This document shows, piece after piece, positions 14,437 to 26,720 of a stretch of 64,000 nucleotides of DNA. Location: contig JAQFVV010012490.1 of the NCBI GenBank assembly GCA_028023455.1, positions 3,352,001-3,416,000 on the forward strand, written 5' to 3'. The position numbers and the translations under genes were made by a program. Every line of letters begins with the position of its first letter. The stretch's first letter is position 1. Source of the stretch: Epiperipatus broadwayi (taxonomy: Eukaryota; Onychophora; Udeonychophora; Euonychophora; Peripatidae). The notes below the pieces were generated by a model. That model was given only the letters and a program-made list of their open reading frames with translations, was not told the DNA's origin and searched no databases.

Positions 14437-14885
14437 CTGTGCTAGTATAAGATAGTGATCATGTGATGCTTAATGGTATAACACCAATCCTGTCTAATAG
14501 GATAGTGGTGGCTATGGTTGTTAAAGAGCCAAAGACACCAAAATGTATGGGTGCTGAATTGAGTTCAGACTCATATGACTATAGAAGCTATTGAGCTTGG
14601 ATTGAAAATATTAATTGTGTTTTCAATTTCATTCTCATAGTTTTGTAGTTAAATAGAGTTAAAAGGTGGGTGCTGGAGGGTTGCATTAGATCCTAAGATC
14701 TAGGTGCAGTGCTCTCAGATCCAAGGCTCCTCACTGATAAAGTCCACAAGCCAGAAACTAGTCTGGGGATATTGTAAGAGTAGGCACTAGATAGGGATTT
14801 TATGCACAAGCCTTCTGGCATCCATTAATTGCTCTTGTTAGCACAAGATGGCACTACTATATGGAGAGTTTTGCTTTACTTTGAA
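14437..14885 (-). mobile_element. Foldback element family, unit 3, inverted
   Basis: The copy is full-length and in reverse orientation, from 'gctagtataagatagtgatc' to 'tatggagagttttgcttta'. With unit 2 it forms a near-continuous palindrome of about 800 bp with almost no spacer, which could extrude as a very large hairpin. Confidence 0.8.
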
Positions 14886-16649
14886 TTGTTTAATAAAATA
14901 AAGGATCCAAGGTACAGGGTATTTAAAAGTGTATAAATAAGTTAAATTTGATCGCTAGAAAGATAAATAGTTAAGATTATTTATAACTTTATTAGTTAAT
15001 TTTATTTTATTTTTTGTTTAATTGGTAAAGATACAGTTGTCAAAGATCACAGAAAGGCAAAATTTTAATCTTTATTAAATTTGGACATATTAAGTATTTA
15101 TGATATATTACATTATGTAACTGGTATATTACTGATAATTGTTATTCATTACGAATTACTTTTGAGTCAATAATTGTTATTTTAATTTCTACTTATTAAT
15201 CTATGATTAATCTCATTTGTTTGGTATTTACAGTTGTAATGTAAATAGTGTTCATTTTAGTATTTTGATTGTTGCTGTGTTAGCTGATTGGGACCTGATA
15301 TATAGTTATGCTTGTTATTAGTTCTATATCCAGGTCATCTCATATTAGGGTGTATGTCTCTTGACCCTATGTGGAAGGGCTAAGTCATTATTGTGGGTGA
15401 ACCATGTAGATATCCATGGACTTTGAGCTCATCAAGGCTTCAATTGTTTCACCAATAATTTTGCATATTTTCAAATAAGGGATTAATTGCCCCTTCCTCT
15501 CTATATCCTTATGGCTGCTCCAAACATTGCCACCTGGATGTCAGACCACCTGTAGTCAATGAAATGACCATGGTCTAAGTTACTTACTTATCTGCCTGAG
15601 CTCATCACTATCGTATTTTGAATACATTGCATGTGGCATCAAACTTCATCTCATCAGTCCTTGAGGGTTTAACAGGTTGTCATGATAAAACCATCCTGAG
15701 TAAAGTATGAGATAGATCAGAATTGTGTCGTCACCAAACACATGAATATATTGAATATAATAGTGGTAATGTCAAGTATTAATTTATAATAATATATTAT
15801 TTTGCTAGTTTATTATTGACTCAAGGTGATATAAAATGTACATGCTATACTTAGTGTTTACTGATCTTACTTAAGTTGCTAATAGATTAAAATATTCAAC
15901 CATATTACATAAAAGTTTTGCTGTACATATTGAGTAACAAATTATAGATTTACAATGCTGCCATGCTAATTTTAGATAGAGTAAAAGAACATTACCAGTC
16001 TAATCCCCCAAATTGGTAAAGTTAGGAAGTTGCTTAATATGATGAAATAGATATAACCATTGTTGTATTTAAAATATTCATCATCTGGATTGTGCTTTGT
16101 GTTAAATGTTGCAGCTTAAAATTAGTTAAATTGTAACCTCATGATCATCATATTTGTATTTTATTTTGGTATAAAATATAATAAACCTATACATGACAGA
16201 TATAAAGTTAGTAAATTGTAATAAGACAGGAAAGTGTAGAATGAGATAGTAAGTGTAAATAATAAAGATGTTAAAATACAATGATGTATTATGATTTTGA
16301 TCAGATCTAAGTAGATCTTCTTTTACTAATTTTAGATTCATTATAATAAAAAAATTTATATATAATTTTTTTTTTTATAAATTTGATAAAAGATTTTTTT
16401 TGTGTGTGTGTAAATAAATTTATTTTGAAATTTAGTAAGTTACTGGTCACCAACACTATTCATATTATTGTTATTGCCATCATCAACATCATCATCTCTA
16501 CTTAATAGAATTAGTTTATTTATTTATTATTATTCAGTATCTTATTAATAAATTTTACTAAACGTTTACATTTTAGAGAACATAATATCACACTGATGAT
16601 TGATTATAAATATTGTTGGTCTCATGTATGGATGCTATTTTAAAGTTAT
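14886..16649. other. Gene-free stretch with a more complex ~450 bp segment
   Basis: Most of this is AT-rich filler. The part at 15280-15740 is noticeably more complex (for example 'tatgtggaagggctaagtc') and looks like an old interspersed repeat or dead element, but translation in both directions gave nothing recognisable. Confidence 0.35.
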
Positions 16650-17250
16650 AGCTTCAAAATAAATATTAATAAAATAAGTCATATATAACATGACATTGCT
16701 TTTATAAGTCTGTATTTACAAAAATGAAATACATAGAGCATACCAATAGTTCAAACAAGCTCTTAATTGATGAGTGCAGTAAGAGAAAATATTTAAAATC
16801 TCTATCCGAAATACTCATCCCCAGACCAATTGGTTTCGAGCTTATGGCTCACCTCAGTGAGGAGTTAGAATATTCAGACACTAGATCTAAAATATCAACT
16901 CAAAACCCAGCACCTATTTTATATGTAATATTTAAGTATAAACTTTGAAGTTTTCAGACATAAAAATGTCTTTTACTCCAGCTATCTAACTTAAATAGCT
17001 ATATGGAACTGAACCAAATTCAGATCTACCATATATTAATAGCCTCAGCATAACCAAAGCTATAAAGATAAAATTATAATTATCAATAAAGCAAGTCATT
17101 TATAATGTAACATTGCTTTTATAAGCTTGTATTTACAAAAATGAAATACAGAGAGCATACCAGTAGCTCAAACAAGCTCTCAATTGATAAGTGCAGTAAG
17201 AGAAAATATTTAAAATCTCTATCCGAAATACTCTTATCCCCAGAAATTCT
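16650..17250 (+). repeat. Diverged tandem relatives of the foldback family
   Basis: There are two direct units about 420 bp apart: 16681 onward and 17101 onward share 'acaaaaatgaaatacatagag' and 'tctctatccgaaatactc' with few changes. The first also carries a degenerate version of the 13620 family's interior ('ggcttgtggcc...cagtgaggag' versus 'gcttatggctcacctcagtg') followed by the 'tatggaactgaac...ttcag' segment. The second unit is truncated near 17245. Confidence 0.65.
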
Positions 17251-17259
17251 TATTCTAAT

Positions 17260-18530
17260 TCTCTTTTGTTTTTTTTCAGCTCAAGCTCTCAAGAATTAAG
17301 AAAACAATGATGAGGTCAGACTAATAGTCTTTAGTTGTGCTATTTGCTTATGAAGTACAATCATTAATGAGTTGGTTTAGAATTGGAGTTTAACAAAACA
17401 GTAGTTTCAGCTGACTTAAATTGTATATTTAGGCAATCTTACTTAGGGATCTCTCTGCTTAACCATATCAGTGGAAGGACATTTTAACAATGGCTTGCCT
17501 GACAGTTTCCTAGATTATCATGTTTGGTAGATTACTCATTATTAAAATAAAAATAATAATAAAAGTAATAATAATATCACAAGAAATAGTAAAGCAGTAG
17601 GTAATGGTAATACTAAACATAAGTATTATAAATTAATTTATTTTTTAAGCAAGGAAGTTTAATAGAAAAGATAGATGGATAGAAATTTTTGTGGAAATTC
17701 AGGTCAGTTAATAAAAGAAAAGTGGATTTTGTTGGAATTTATTGGTGTATCAATGAAAGTCTGACATTAAAACTTACCTTGCACAATTGTACTAGTGCTC
17801 ATTTTATTTAAGCTTATGCTTTAGAGAATTTGGAGAAGGAAAGTTTTTATTCTTTGTTACATAGCATTATTACAGCATATCATTAAAAGATCAAATTTTT
17901 TTCTTGAAGACTTAAACACTTATGTTAAAATTTATCCAAAAGTTATTGGATATGAATGGCATTGGTGATATAAGTTTGTATGGTTTGTTTTTATTGAATT
18001 TATGCCCACCCATGGGTTGATTATGCCAAACATTTTGTTTAGGAAAAACCCACTATAATAATACATGCATGCATCCATGCTCAAAACAATAAAAGATTAC
18101 ATTATAGTTAGGAATCAGAATACAAGAACTTTACATTACATGAACACTTACAAGTGCAGTTTGTTGGACAACATAATAGATTATTACACTCCAAGATTAA
18201 AATGATAATTGCATTAAAAATATATTTTATTCCAATAATATTCACAAGAAAATTCATGTTCATTTTTAGAAGAATCTATTAGGCAAACAAAATTTTAACA
18301 GCTATTAAACACTAAATTGCTAATTGGGATTATCTAGACTAACATATTACTGAAATATGGAATTCTCTTTAGAAGTGTGTTATGAAAACAAACAATCTAT
18401 TCTTGGGTTCACTAAAAAGTAAAATCATGATTGATTTTCTGACAATGATTTTATTATTAGTAATTTGATTAAAATGAAATGTGGAATTTTGTGTTTGTCA
18501 AAATAATAGATTAAATATGAAACTTCATAA
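17260..18530. other. AT-rich, gene-free stretch
   Basis: Only a pyrimidine tract (17262-17280) and AT-rich filler are seen. There is no exon with matching splice sites and phase, and no RNA gene. Confidence 0.4.
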
Positions 18531-18539
18531 TAAAGATCT

Positions 18540-19790
18540 GAAAGTAGACATTCAATTATTGACAAAAAGGCTTAAAAATGATTGGTGAAGTAAAACTGCA
18601 ACAAAAATACAGATAATCTCTGAGTGTGGTAAATATAGAGCTTTTTTGATGCATTGAAAACAGAATAAAGATCTGAAAAATGGTATCACAATCTTATTAA
18701 ATCCAACAACAGTGTTCTATTATATGATAGTAATAATATTTTGAACAAGTGGAAGGAGTATTTTGCATAATGACTCAAATATTGAAATGATGACTTTTAA
18801 TGATATATCCATTTTATCTATTTATTTAGATTTCAGTAAAGATATCTAGCATAGAGAAATCAAAACAGCTCTTTGTAATCTTAAAGATGTAAAGACTACT
18901 GGTTCTGATAAAATAAAAATAAAAATTAAAATATGGTGGTAATATTTTAGATTCAAAAATATTATTTTTGGGGGGAATATATGGACCAATGAAGTAACAT
19001 CAATCAATCTTATGGATACTTTGATTGTTCCAATTTTTAAAAACAAGCAGGAATAGGCATGATTACAGTAATTATCACAGAATATCATTATAATTCACTA
19101 AAGTAGAAGTACTTTAAATAATTTTGTTGAATATGTTGCTTCCATTTATAGATGGTTATCAGAGACTCATTGCCATTTTAGAGAATCAAGAAATTCTGTA
19201 GATATGCTTTTTGTTACCAGGCAAATGAAAAAAGTGTTGGGGACAAAGGAGTTATTTATATACTGCTTTTATTGATTTTGTCAAGACATTTGACCCAGTT
19301 AATAGTATAAATTTATGGCTTTGTTTGAAATTAATTGGTTATCCATTAAATTATTTGTATTATATATCTACATGATGGAATGGAAGGAAATGTTATTACC
19401 ACAGGTAGGAAATATGAGGCATTTGAAATAAAAACTGGTGCTAAACAAAATTACAAATCTGATCATGTGATATGAATATAGTGTGCCAAGTTGAAAGTAT
19501 TGCTAAGCTATAGTATATTTATAATTTTATAAATCTTTCCTGTATAGTGAACTATTCCTATTTTTTGAATTACAAAATAATAAGGAAAGAAGTAAAATTA
19601 CTGTTACTCCAATATTGTTTTCAATTTTTATGACAGTCATCTTTAGAAATGTAGAAAGCGTAATAATTCGGGAATAAAGAAACAATACAGGTTTGAAAGT
19701 GGAATTTTTAATATAAATCAATTAAAAGTAAAAACAAGAACTTCTTGAATTTTGGATGCAAATAAATATGAAATTTTGATCATTATTTAA
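18540..19790 (+). pseudogene. Dead LINE reverse transcriptase, family 1
   Basis: Reverse-transcriptase remnants occur in the right order but in shifting frames with many stops. A linker piece resembles x-K-x-F-F-D-A-L-K-T (about 18625-18662). REIKTALCNLKDVKTTGSDK (about 18857-18918) is the family's E-I-x-x-A-x-x-x-L-K-x-x-K-A-x-G-x-D. RNSVDMLFVTRQMKKVLG (about 19191-19241) is followed by YTAFIDFVKTFDPVN (about 19260-19304), the 'Y-x-A-F-I-D-x-x-K-A-F-D' motif A. FEIKTGAKQN (about 19419-19449) corresponds to the 'G-V-K-Q-G' motif. INQLKVKTRTS (about 19714-19746) lies beyond. The Y-x-D-D box is not preserved. This belongs to the large metazoan non-LTR group often annotated near 'craniofacial development protein 2'. 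The same family lies inverted at 60985-61560. Confidence 0.82.
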
Positions 19791-19799
19791 AATGTTTCT

Positions 19800-22140
19800 C
19801 TGAAGAATGATTTATTTAATTAAAAATGAACATTTTACCAAAAACTAAAACCTCTTAATTTGCTTAATTCACTTTAATCTAGATTATTTATTATTGATTT
19901 TCATCTAATAGCAGACATTTTTTTAAATCCAAAGTTCACTGGTATAAAAATGCAAACTAATTATTGCTGTTGCTTTAATTTATTATTAATTAAAAATTAT
20001 TATTATAAATCAATTTATTAATTTATTCTATATAGAAGTTTAATATTAAAAATGTCATTTAAATTTATAGAACAATAATAAGAAATAATTTTTATATAAA
20101 TAAAATATATAAATAATTAAAAATGGAAAGCAGCATCAAACAATTCATGCAGAGTGAACATCTCTCTGTTTCCTCTAAGAAAATAAATTATAAAGTAGAA
20201 AAAAAAATACAAATTAGCACAATCAAATAAAGTCAAAAGGGATTTTTATCATTTTTTCTTATTTTAAATTAAGCTAAAAATAGCTAGATATTAATTTGTT
20301 AATCAATAATTGAATTGTCTAGCTGGATTGAATGGGAAATAAATACTTTAAAAAAATTCTAATCATTACTTAGCTAAAAAAAAATTCATGTTTCACAATA
20401 CTTTAATCCTAGATTAAAAGTTTGTCAGAAAGTCATAATAATCATTGCCATGAGACTTTCTAATAAATATAAATAGCAATATTTTTATTTAATTCATCCT
20501 ATAAAAAGTATGATATAATTATAATAACATCTTAAGTGAAATAATATGACTTAATTAAGACCTGATAATAATTAATGTAGAATAAAAATTAATATTAGTG
20601 TAATTTGATATTCAAAACTTAGATGATAAATTACAAAAACACTAAAGATAAAAGAATACATATTAGGAATTGGAATTACAGATCTTTAAGGTTTATTTTA
20701 ATTGCAAAATTGTGGTGCTAGAATTAATTGTGTTAATGATCAAATATCTGGAAGATCATTTGCCATTCAGATTCTTGAAAGAATACCTATCTATTTTAAG
20801 TTTGAATGAAGGTCAGATGCAAAAAAGCATGAAAAATTAAAGAATGACTTGGAACATCTTAATCAGCCCATTGGTGGAAAGAAAAGCACCATTGAATACT
20901 CCTTCAGAAACAAATCATGAATAAGGTTTTCACTTGATTATGAATTAGAAACTCGTTTCTTGGTTTAATTCCCAATGGCTGCTATGTGGTTTTATAATGT
21001 AAATGCTGCAATTGGTATCTCATACCCTCTTAAGAAAAGTATTTGTTTTATATATTTAATATTTCAAATTTGATCTTTTTTATTATAAGCATTATATACA
21101 ATAGGTATTATAACATTTGTATATATATAAAATGTACCTACAAAATCAAAAAATAAATAAATGGAGAAACAAAACTACTTTTCTTTAGAATAACTTTTAC
21201 ATGAAATCAGATGATTGTTTTTATAATCAATTTTTATAATGAAACAAATTTGCTTTTTATTATTGTAAGCATAATTTACAATAAGTATTATAATATTTAT
21301 ATAACAAAATAGGAAAAAAATATTATAGATTGCAACATATGGAAAAAAATTACTTATGTTTGGTCTACAAGTGATATGAGATAATGCTAAACTCCAAAAA
21401 ATGTGACATAAAATTTACATTATGTGAGAAAAATTCAAACTAATTTGATTTTTGGAAAATATAGTCATACCTAGGAGGTACTAATATGGACATCTGTTCA
21501 ACTTAAAAAATTCTATGAAATTAAGTCATATGAAAATTTTCTGTGGTATCACATTATAACTGTTGAGAGTTAATAAATAATATACGCTTAAACATATGAC
21601 TTAGTAGTCTAGTTCCATAAAAAAAATTTTTGAAAATACTATAGCATATTGTAATGGAAATTGCCCTATTTATCTTTACCAACTTCAAGCCCTTTTTATT
21701 CAACTAGATTACCAAGCAGAGCAAAATAACTAATTTCACTAATGAAATGACTATTTTTTATTAATGACCTCTAATTATCTTAGGCCTCACATGAGGAACA
21801 ATAAGTCATTTAGATATAGCCATTAGCCACATAAACCTCTCTTATGAATCTGTTAAAAGAAAATTTGCATTAAACTATTGTAACAAGAGTTGAACTGATA
21901 GTCATCAGTTATATTTCATAATCACCCCTATTTTGATCTCAATCTCCACCAGGGTGGCCAAACTTGCCTAGGAAAAGTATTTTATAACACCTTTAGACCC
22001 ATGGGATTTAAGTACCACTTTCATGAAAAGATGCTTTACAAGACTCTTATAAAGAGATACATCAACATTATCTTACAGGTTATCCCATATACTAGTTCTT
22101 AAGTCTAATTCTCAAAGTGGATCACATATATTACAATAAA
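19800..22140. other. Gene-free AT-rich stretch with a local duplication
   Basis: 21063-21180 and 21248-21360 are diverged direct copies about 186 bp apart ('tattataagcattatataca' and 'tattgtaagcataatttaca'). 20700-21010 and 21650-22120 are more complex and may be dead elements, but nothing in them is recognised. Confidence 0.4.
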
Positions 22141-22147
22141 TACACAT

Positions 22148-22262
22148 AAACAAAGGCAAAACTCTCCATACAGTAGTGCCACGCTGTATGGAGAGTTTTG
22201 CCTTTGTTTACAACAATTATGTGCTAGTATAGAGATGATGATCATGTGATGTTTAGTGGTTT
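22148..22262 (+). mobile_element. Deleted foldback derivative with perfect 26-bp hairpin
   Basis: 22148-22173 and 22184-22209 are perfect inverted repeats of 26 bp (aaacaaaggcaaaactctcc then atacag) around a 10-base loop. The hairpin is followed by 'gtgctagtatagagatgatg' and 'atcatgtgatgtttagtgg', the other end of the 13620 family. The element's whole interior has been lost and its terminus duplicated inversely. Confidence 0.85.
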
Positions 22263-24239
22263 AATAAATACACATACAATTAAGATTTCTTATTCAGATT
22301 AATTATGGAGTGAGGTGAGCAAAGACACTGAACACTAGTTATTGATTAAATACTAAAAAAGCTAGTTAAAATCTGCAAAGCGCATGTGCAACAGCTTAAT
22401 GCTGTTTAGCTACTACAGTTTATAAAACTTCGCGCTATATAAAATAATTGATTTATTTAATCTTTATAATAAATTAGAAACAGAACAAAAAATAATGATA
22501 ACACACACAAAAAAATCTAATACATAATATACTACTTAATAATATGAGAGAACAACCCCTCCCTTCTATTTATTTTTTACTGTATACTCTAATACAGCAG
22601 ATTACGGCCATATAAATACACTCATATATAAATACTAAAAAAATATATATATACAATATTCAAAATGATCAGTGATATTAAATAAATAAAAAATATAAAG
22701 CAAAATTGATTATATTTTTAAATTGTACTTTTTACATATTAATAACACATAAAAAGAAAAAAAAATATTTACTTCTTTCCTTTTTTATGACATGATCATC
22801 ATTTATCATGTAATTCATAAAGAAACAAACAAAAAATTACATATTTAGATCTAATTCTATATACATACACACATACATCCTGATATATAAAATTTAATTT
22901 ATACAAAACATTAATTATTCAAATCAGACATATTTCTAAAAATAAAAAGAAGAGTGAAAACACATAACAAAAAAAATAATAGATGTAAATGTTCCTTCTT
23001 ACTTTTACCAAAACTGGTGGCGTATACATTTCATTTTTGTTTTCTTTAAATGTTTAAAAGAACCATTTGCAATACATATCCATACCCTTCAGTATATAAT
23101 GCTGGCTTTTGTGATAACATTTCCCCTCTGATTTTCTTAACTAAACAATACTTCTCTAGCATGCTCTAACTTATTGTAACTTCATACAAGTGCGATGAGT
23201 TAATGGAAAAGAGGTAAAGACAATTTTGATATTGCTACACTCTCACATTTGACTTCTTTCTTCTTGCTAGGCAGGTTTTAGCAAAACAAACTATAGATCA
23301 CATGGAGGTTACTCAAGTATTAGATCTGGCATACCCAGTAAACTTTTATTCTGTTCTGTTTATTTTCAACATCATTAGTTTTTTCTTTCTTTTACTGGGT
23401 CACAATGAAAGTCCCACAACCAAGTAGTAGCTTTTAATTTATAATAATTTTTTAATTGACAGATTCAAATTCATATCTAGTCTTTCAGATATGGCTTCAA
23501 ACAATTCTCCAAAAATTTATTTATTTTATCTTTATTTATTATCTTCTCTGCTATTGATAAAACTGTAACACTAACTGACTTGTAGCACTCAGTGAACATA
23601 AAAAAATCCCCTTTTATAATAACCACACATAAAAAAAAAAAAAAAAATCCTGTAAGCTATCTTATTTTTAATATAAATTAATTTTCCTCCTAATCAGCTC
23701 ACGTTGAATATTTTAATTACTTACAAAACGAAATTGCAATTTTTTTTATAAAACAATGCTCATATTAAACTCCAATAAAAATATCTTGTATATTAAATAA
23801 TTATTTGTCTCTGAGCTAAGATTACATATTGTTTATCTTTTTTTACAAAAATTAAAGCAAAGAAAATTAATGAAGTCTATAAATGTAATAAAAATAAACA
23901 GACATGTTTTAATCAGTTTTTTTTTCTATTTTAATTTAGATAACAAAAAAAAAATAAAAGTACATCAAAGAAATTTGTTAACAAAAATTAATATCAGAAA
24001 AAATATATGCACAAATAAAGCAAAAAATAGTTACAATATAAATACATGTGTATATATATATTGCACATAAACATATTCTTTTGTTTTTAAATTAAATTTT
24101 CCCTTTCAAATCTTATTATTCAAAAAACCTTTGAATTAACATCCACTGTGCTTGCTGATCAAAGCTTGTGATGGGTTTGATCATTATCATCACCATCACT
24201 CTTGATTTCATAAAATGCTTCTTGAAAATACTATAGTAT
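22263..24239. other. Gene-free AT-rich stretch
   Basis: The content is low-complexity A+T with poly-A tracts (for example 23630-23647). No coding exon was found on either strand. Confidence 0.4.
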
Positions 24240-24370
24240 ATAAATAATAATGTTCTATGTGTTATGGTGCAATGATAGTGACAGACATTAGAGCATAAGG
24301 TCCCAGGATTCACACATCTGTTACTTCAAGCACTCAAATATCTTATGAACTCCAAAACAATAAAAACATT
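24240..24370 (+). mobile_element. tRNA-derived SINE-like copy
   Basis: A degenerate tRNA-like part ('ggtcccaggattcacac', a decayed B box) is followed by 'cttatgaactccaaaacaat' and then 'aaaaac'. The same 3' end follows a better tRNA-like part at 60565 and appears at 47150. Confidence 0.5.
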
Positions 24371-24805
24371 CAATTGTTTATTTATTTATAAATAATAATC
24401 ATTATATAATGTCTATTCAAGTATCAGCAAGTAAAATTATTTAAACAATGATGATCCTTAACTTTCTCCAATTAAGTATTAACCTTTAATTCAGTCAATC
24501 AAAATAAGTGACAGACTGAATAGAATAATTCTATTCATTTACCAAACTGAAATTATTTGTTTTACTTTTTGCATTAGGCTATAAACCACTGTCAAGATTT
24601 ACTGAATCTTAAAATTAATTATATATTAAAAAATATTGTTAAACTAGTGGCTAAATATTGTTCATTTAGTTTTTAAAAGCTATTTTTAAGTTAAAAGAAT
24701 TATAAAAGATAGTAACAATAGTAATTCCTCTAATCAGAAAAGGCACAAATAGCTACATTTATGAAAATCATCAACCACTTATAATACATTAAAATTTTAA
24801 AATAC

Positions 24806-24961
24806 CTTTTTATGTGGAGGTAAATTAGTTAAGGCATCAGTTAATTGTAAAAATGGATAATCATGTGCCCATAGAATATCCCAATCTGACTGGTTATCAC
24901 CCCGGACAAATCCAATTCTTTCAAATACCCATATCACATGATTTAAGTAGCCAGATTCAAT
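24806..24961 (-). CDS. ttll-15: TTLL-like gene, start of tubulin-tyrosine-ligase domain
   Basis: The exon encodes 52 residues (108-159 of the joined product). It lies between the acceptor ttttttatag and the donor AAAAAG|gtattt, both at phase 0. The key stretch SDWDILWAHDYPF, preceded by HVIWVFERIGF, matches from memory the N-terminal signature of TTL/TTLL ligases of the ttll-15 type (x-x-W-D-x-L-W-x-H-D-Y-P-F). It ends NLPPHKK, just before the family's usual N-H-F-P-G-x-x-x-I-T-x-K segment, which should start the next exon. TTLL enzymes ligate amino acids, mostly glutamate, to tubulin tails using ATP; whether this subgroup is an active glutamylase is not known to me. The ATP-grasp catalytic residues are not in the window, so activity cannot be judged here. 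Confidence 0.82.
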
Positions 24962-25118
24962 CTATAAAAAAGCATGTATTAAAGAGTTAACATTTAATGT
25001 ATTTTAATAATTTTTCAAATAAATGTATGTGCGCACATCATAATGATACTGTATTTTTGAAAATCATGAAATAAATTTAAGAAAAAAATAACAAATGCAA
25101 ATAACACTATTTATTAAA

Positions 25119-25312
25119 ATGGGCAAAACTTTCCATACAGTAGTGCCACTCAGTGCAAGCCAGAAGGTTTGGGCATAAAATCCCTATCTAGTGCCTACTC
25201 ATCCAATATTTGTCAGTGAATGGCACTACTGTATGGAGAGTTTTTGTCTGTTTTAATAACAGTTATGAGCAAGCATAAGAAATGGTGATCATGTGATGTT
25301 TAGTGTGTTTAA
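25119..25312 (+). mobile_element. Foldback family derivative with short arms
   Basis: Arms of about 33 bp ('gggcaaaactttccatacag' onward at 25121, 'ggcactactgtatggagag' at 25222) flank a remnant of the 13620 unit ('ccctatctagtgcctactca'). The stretch ends with 'atggtgatcatgtgatgttt', the family's other terminus. It lies about 160 bp upstream of the TTLL ligase exon, in intron 2. Confidence 0.75.
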
Positions 25313-25994
25313 CACTATTTACAAGAAACCAAAGTCAAAGAAATTGTATAAAGTTTAATAGATTGCAATCAGACTGGTTAACACACTTTTTGCAAATTTT
25401 CTAAAAAAACAAGATCTATACATGATCAGATACAAAATAGATTTTTGAAAAGATGCAAATATAATACAGCGAATGCTATTCTTAGTCATTAACATCAAAT
25501 ATTATCATCTCTGATTGCCCATAAAAAAGTATTAAACAGTAGCATCAGTTACATTCAAGTGGCTTACACATAGTATTCCAACAAATCTCAGTTTTACAAA
25601 AAAAAAAAAAAACAACTCTTTATCTAATTGGTGGGCCATCTCACTGTGAATCAATCATTCTCTTTTTTTTTCACCATCAACTTTTCCAAATATAATCTAT
25701 ATATTTTTTCATTTATTGATTGAGTAGAAAACTTATTTATTTGTAAATTGTTTATAGATTTGTTATTTTAAAATTTATCTATTTCTTCATTAGAAGTCAC
25801 TATTTAAAATCGTTATTTTAATTCTGATTTAAAATTATCGTAAACTTAATTATTGTATGGATAAATGTTGAATTATAAAATCATACCTTTCTAGTTATTT
25901 AGAGGAAAGGAAAGATTAATAAATTCAAAGAAAGTTTAAAATAAATAAAATTCATTCATATTTCAATCATTGGCTTTGATATTATAATATATAT
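25313..25994. other. AT-rich intron sequence
   Basis: No feature was found beyond poly-A (25596-25613) and poly-T (25661-25671) runs. Confidence 0.4.
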
Positions 25995-26720
25995 AATAAT
26001 CCCAGTGCATAACAATATACTGAAATAAATATACAAATATTAACATTAAATCACTCCACATGGTTAAGAAATCCAGTACCGCCCTCTGTGAACTAATATA
26101 TAAATACATTAGAGTTCATATTTCAAAATAGCCAGCTCAAAATGATACTTCTTTGAACTGTCTGCTATAAGATGTTATATATTGAAATACGAATAAACTC
26201 AAACAAAGAACTTGAAATTTTAGCAAGCAACGATCTTAACTTTTTGCTACAAATATGTTTTACTATTATTATATAATGAGAAACTAAACTTTAATAATTT
26301 TAATCTTTAAACCATCTAACACAAATGTATAAAAAATAATCCCAGTGCATAATGCTATAATGAAATAAATATACAAATATTAAACATTAAATCACCCCAC
26401 ATGGTTTAGAAATCCAGTACCGTCCGCAGTGAACTAATATATAAATACATTAGAGCTAAAGTTTAGTTTGTCTTTATATAATAATAGAAAAACATGTTTG
26501 TTTGTAGCAAAAAGTTAAGATCATTGCTTGCTAAAATTTCAAGTTCTTTGTTTGAGTTTGTTCGTATTTCAATATATAACATCTTATAGCAGACAGTTCA
26601 AAGTAGTATCATTTTGAACTGGCTATTTTGAAATACGAACTCTAATATATTTATATATTATTTCACAGAGGGTGGTACTGGATTTCTTAACCATATGGGG
26701 TGATTTAATGTTTAATATAT
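25995..26720. mobile_element. Composite palindromic element (~725 bp)
   Basis: The first arm runs 25995-26292. The first ~120 bp of that arm recur directly at 26336-26455 ('ataatcccagtgcataatgc'). The second arm, 26459-26715, is the reverse complement of the first ('cagagggtggtactggattt' against 'aaatccagtaccgccctctg'). No coding capacity is present. It is probably a non-autonomous DNA transposon with a partial second copy nested in it. Confidence 0.82.

Noticed and set aside
1-24805. Remaining catalytic exons of the TTLL gene
   Set aside because: I looked on the minus strand for the N-H-F-P-G and Y-I-P-K-A-F type segments and saw none; they probably lie left of the window, but a systematic search was not possible.
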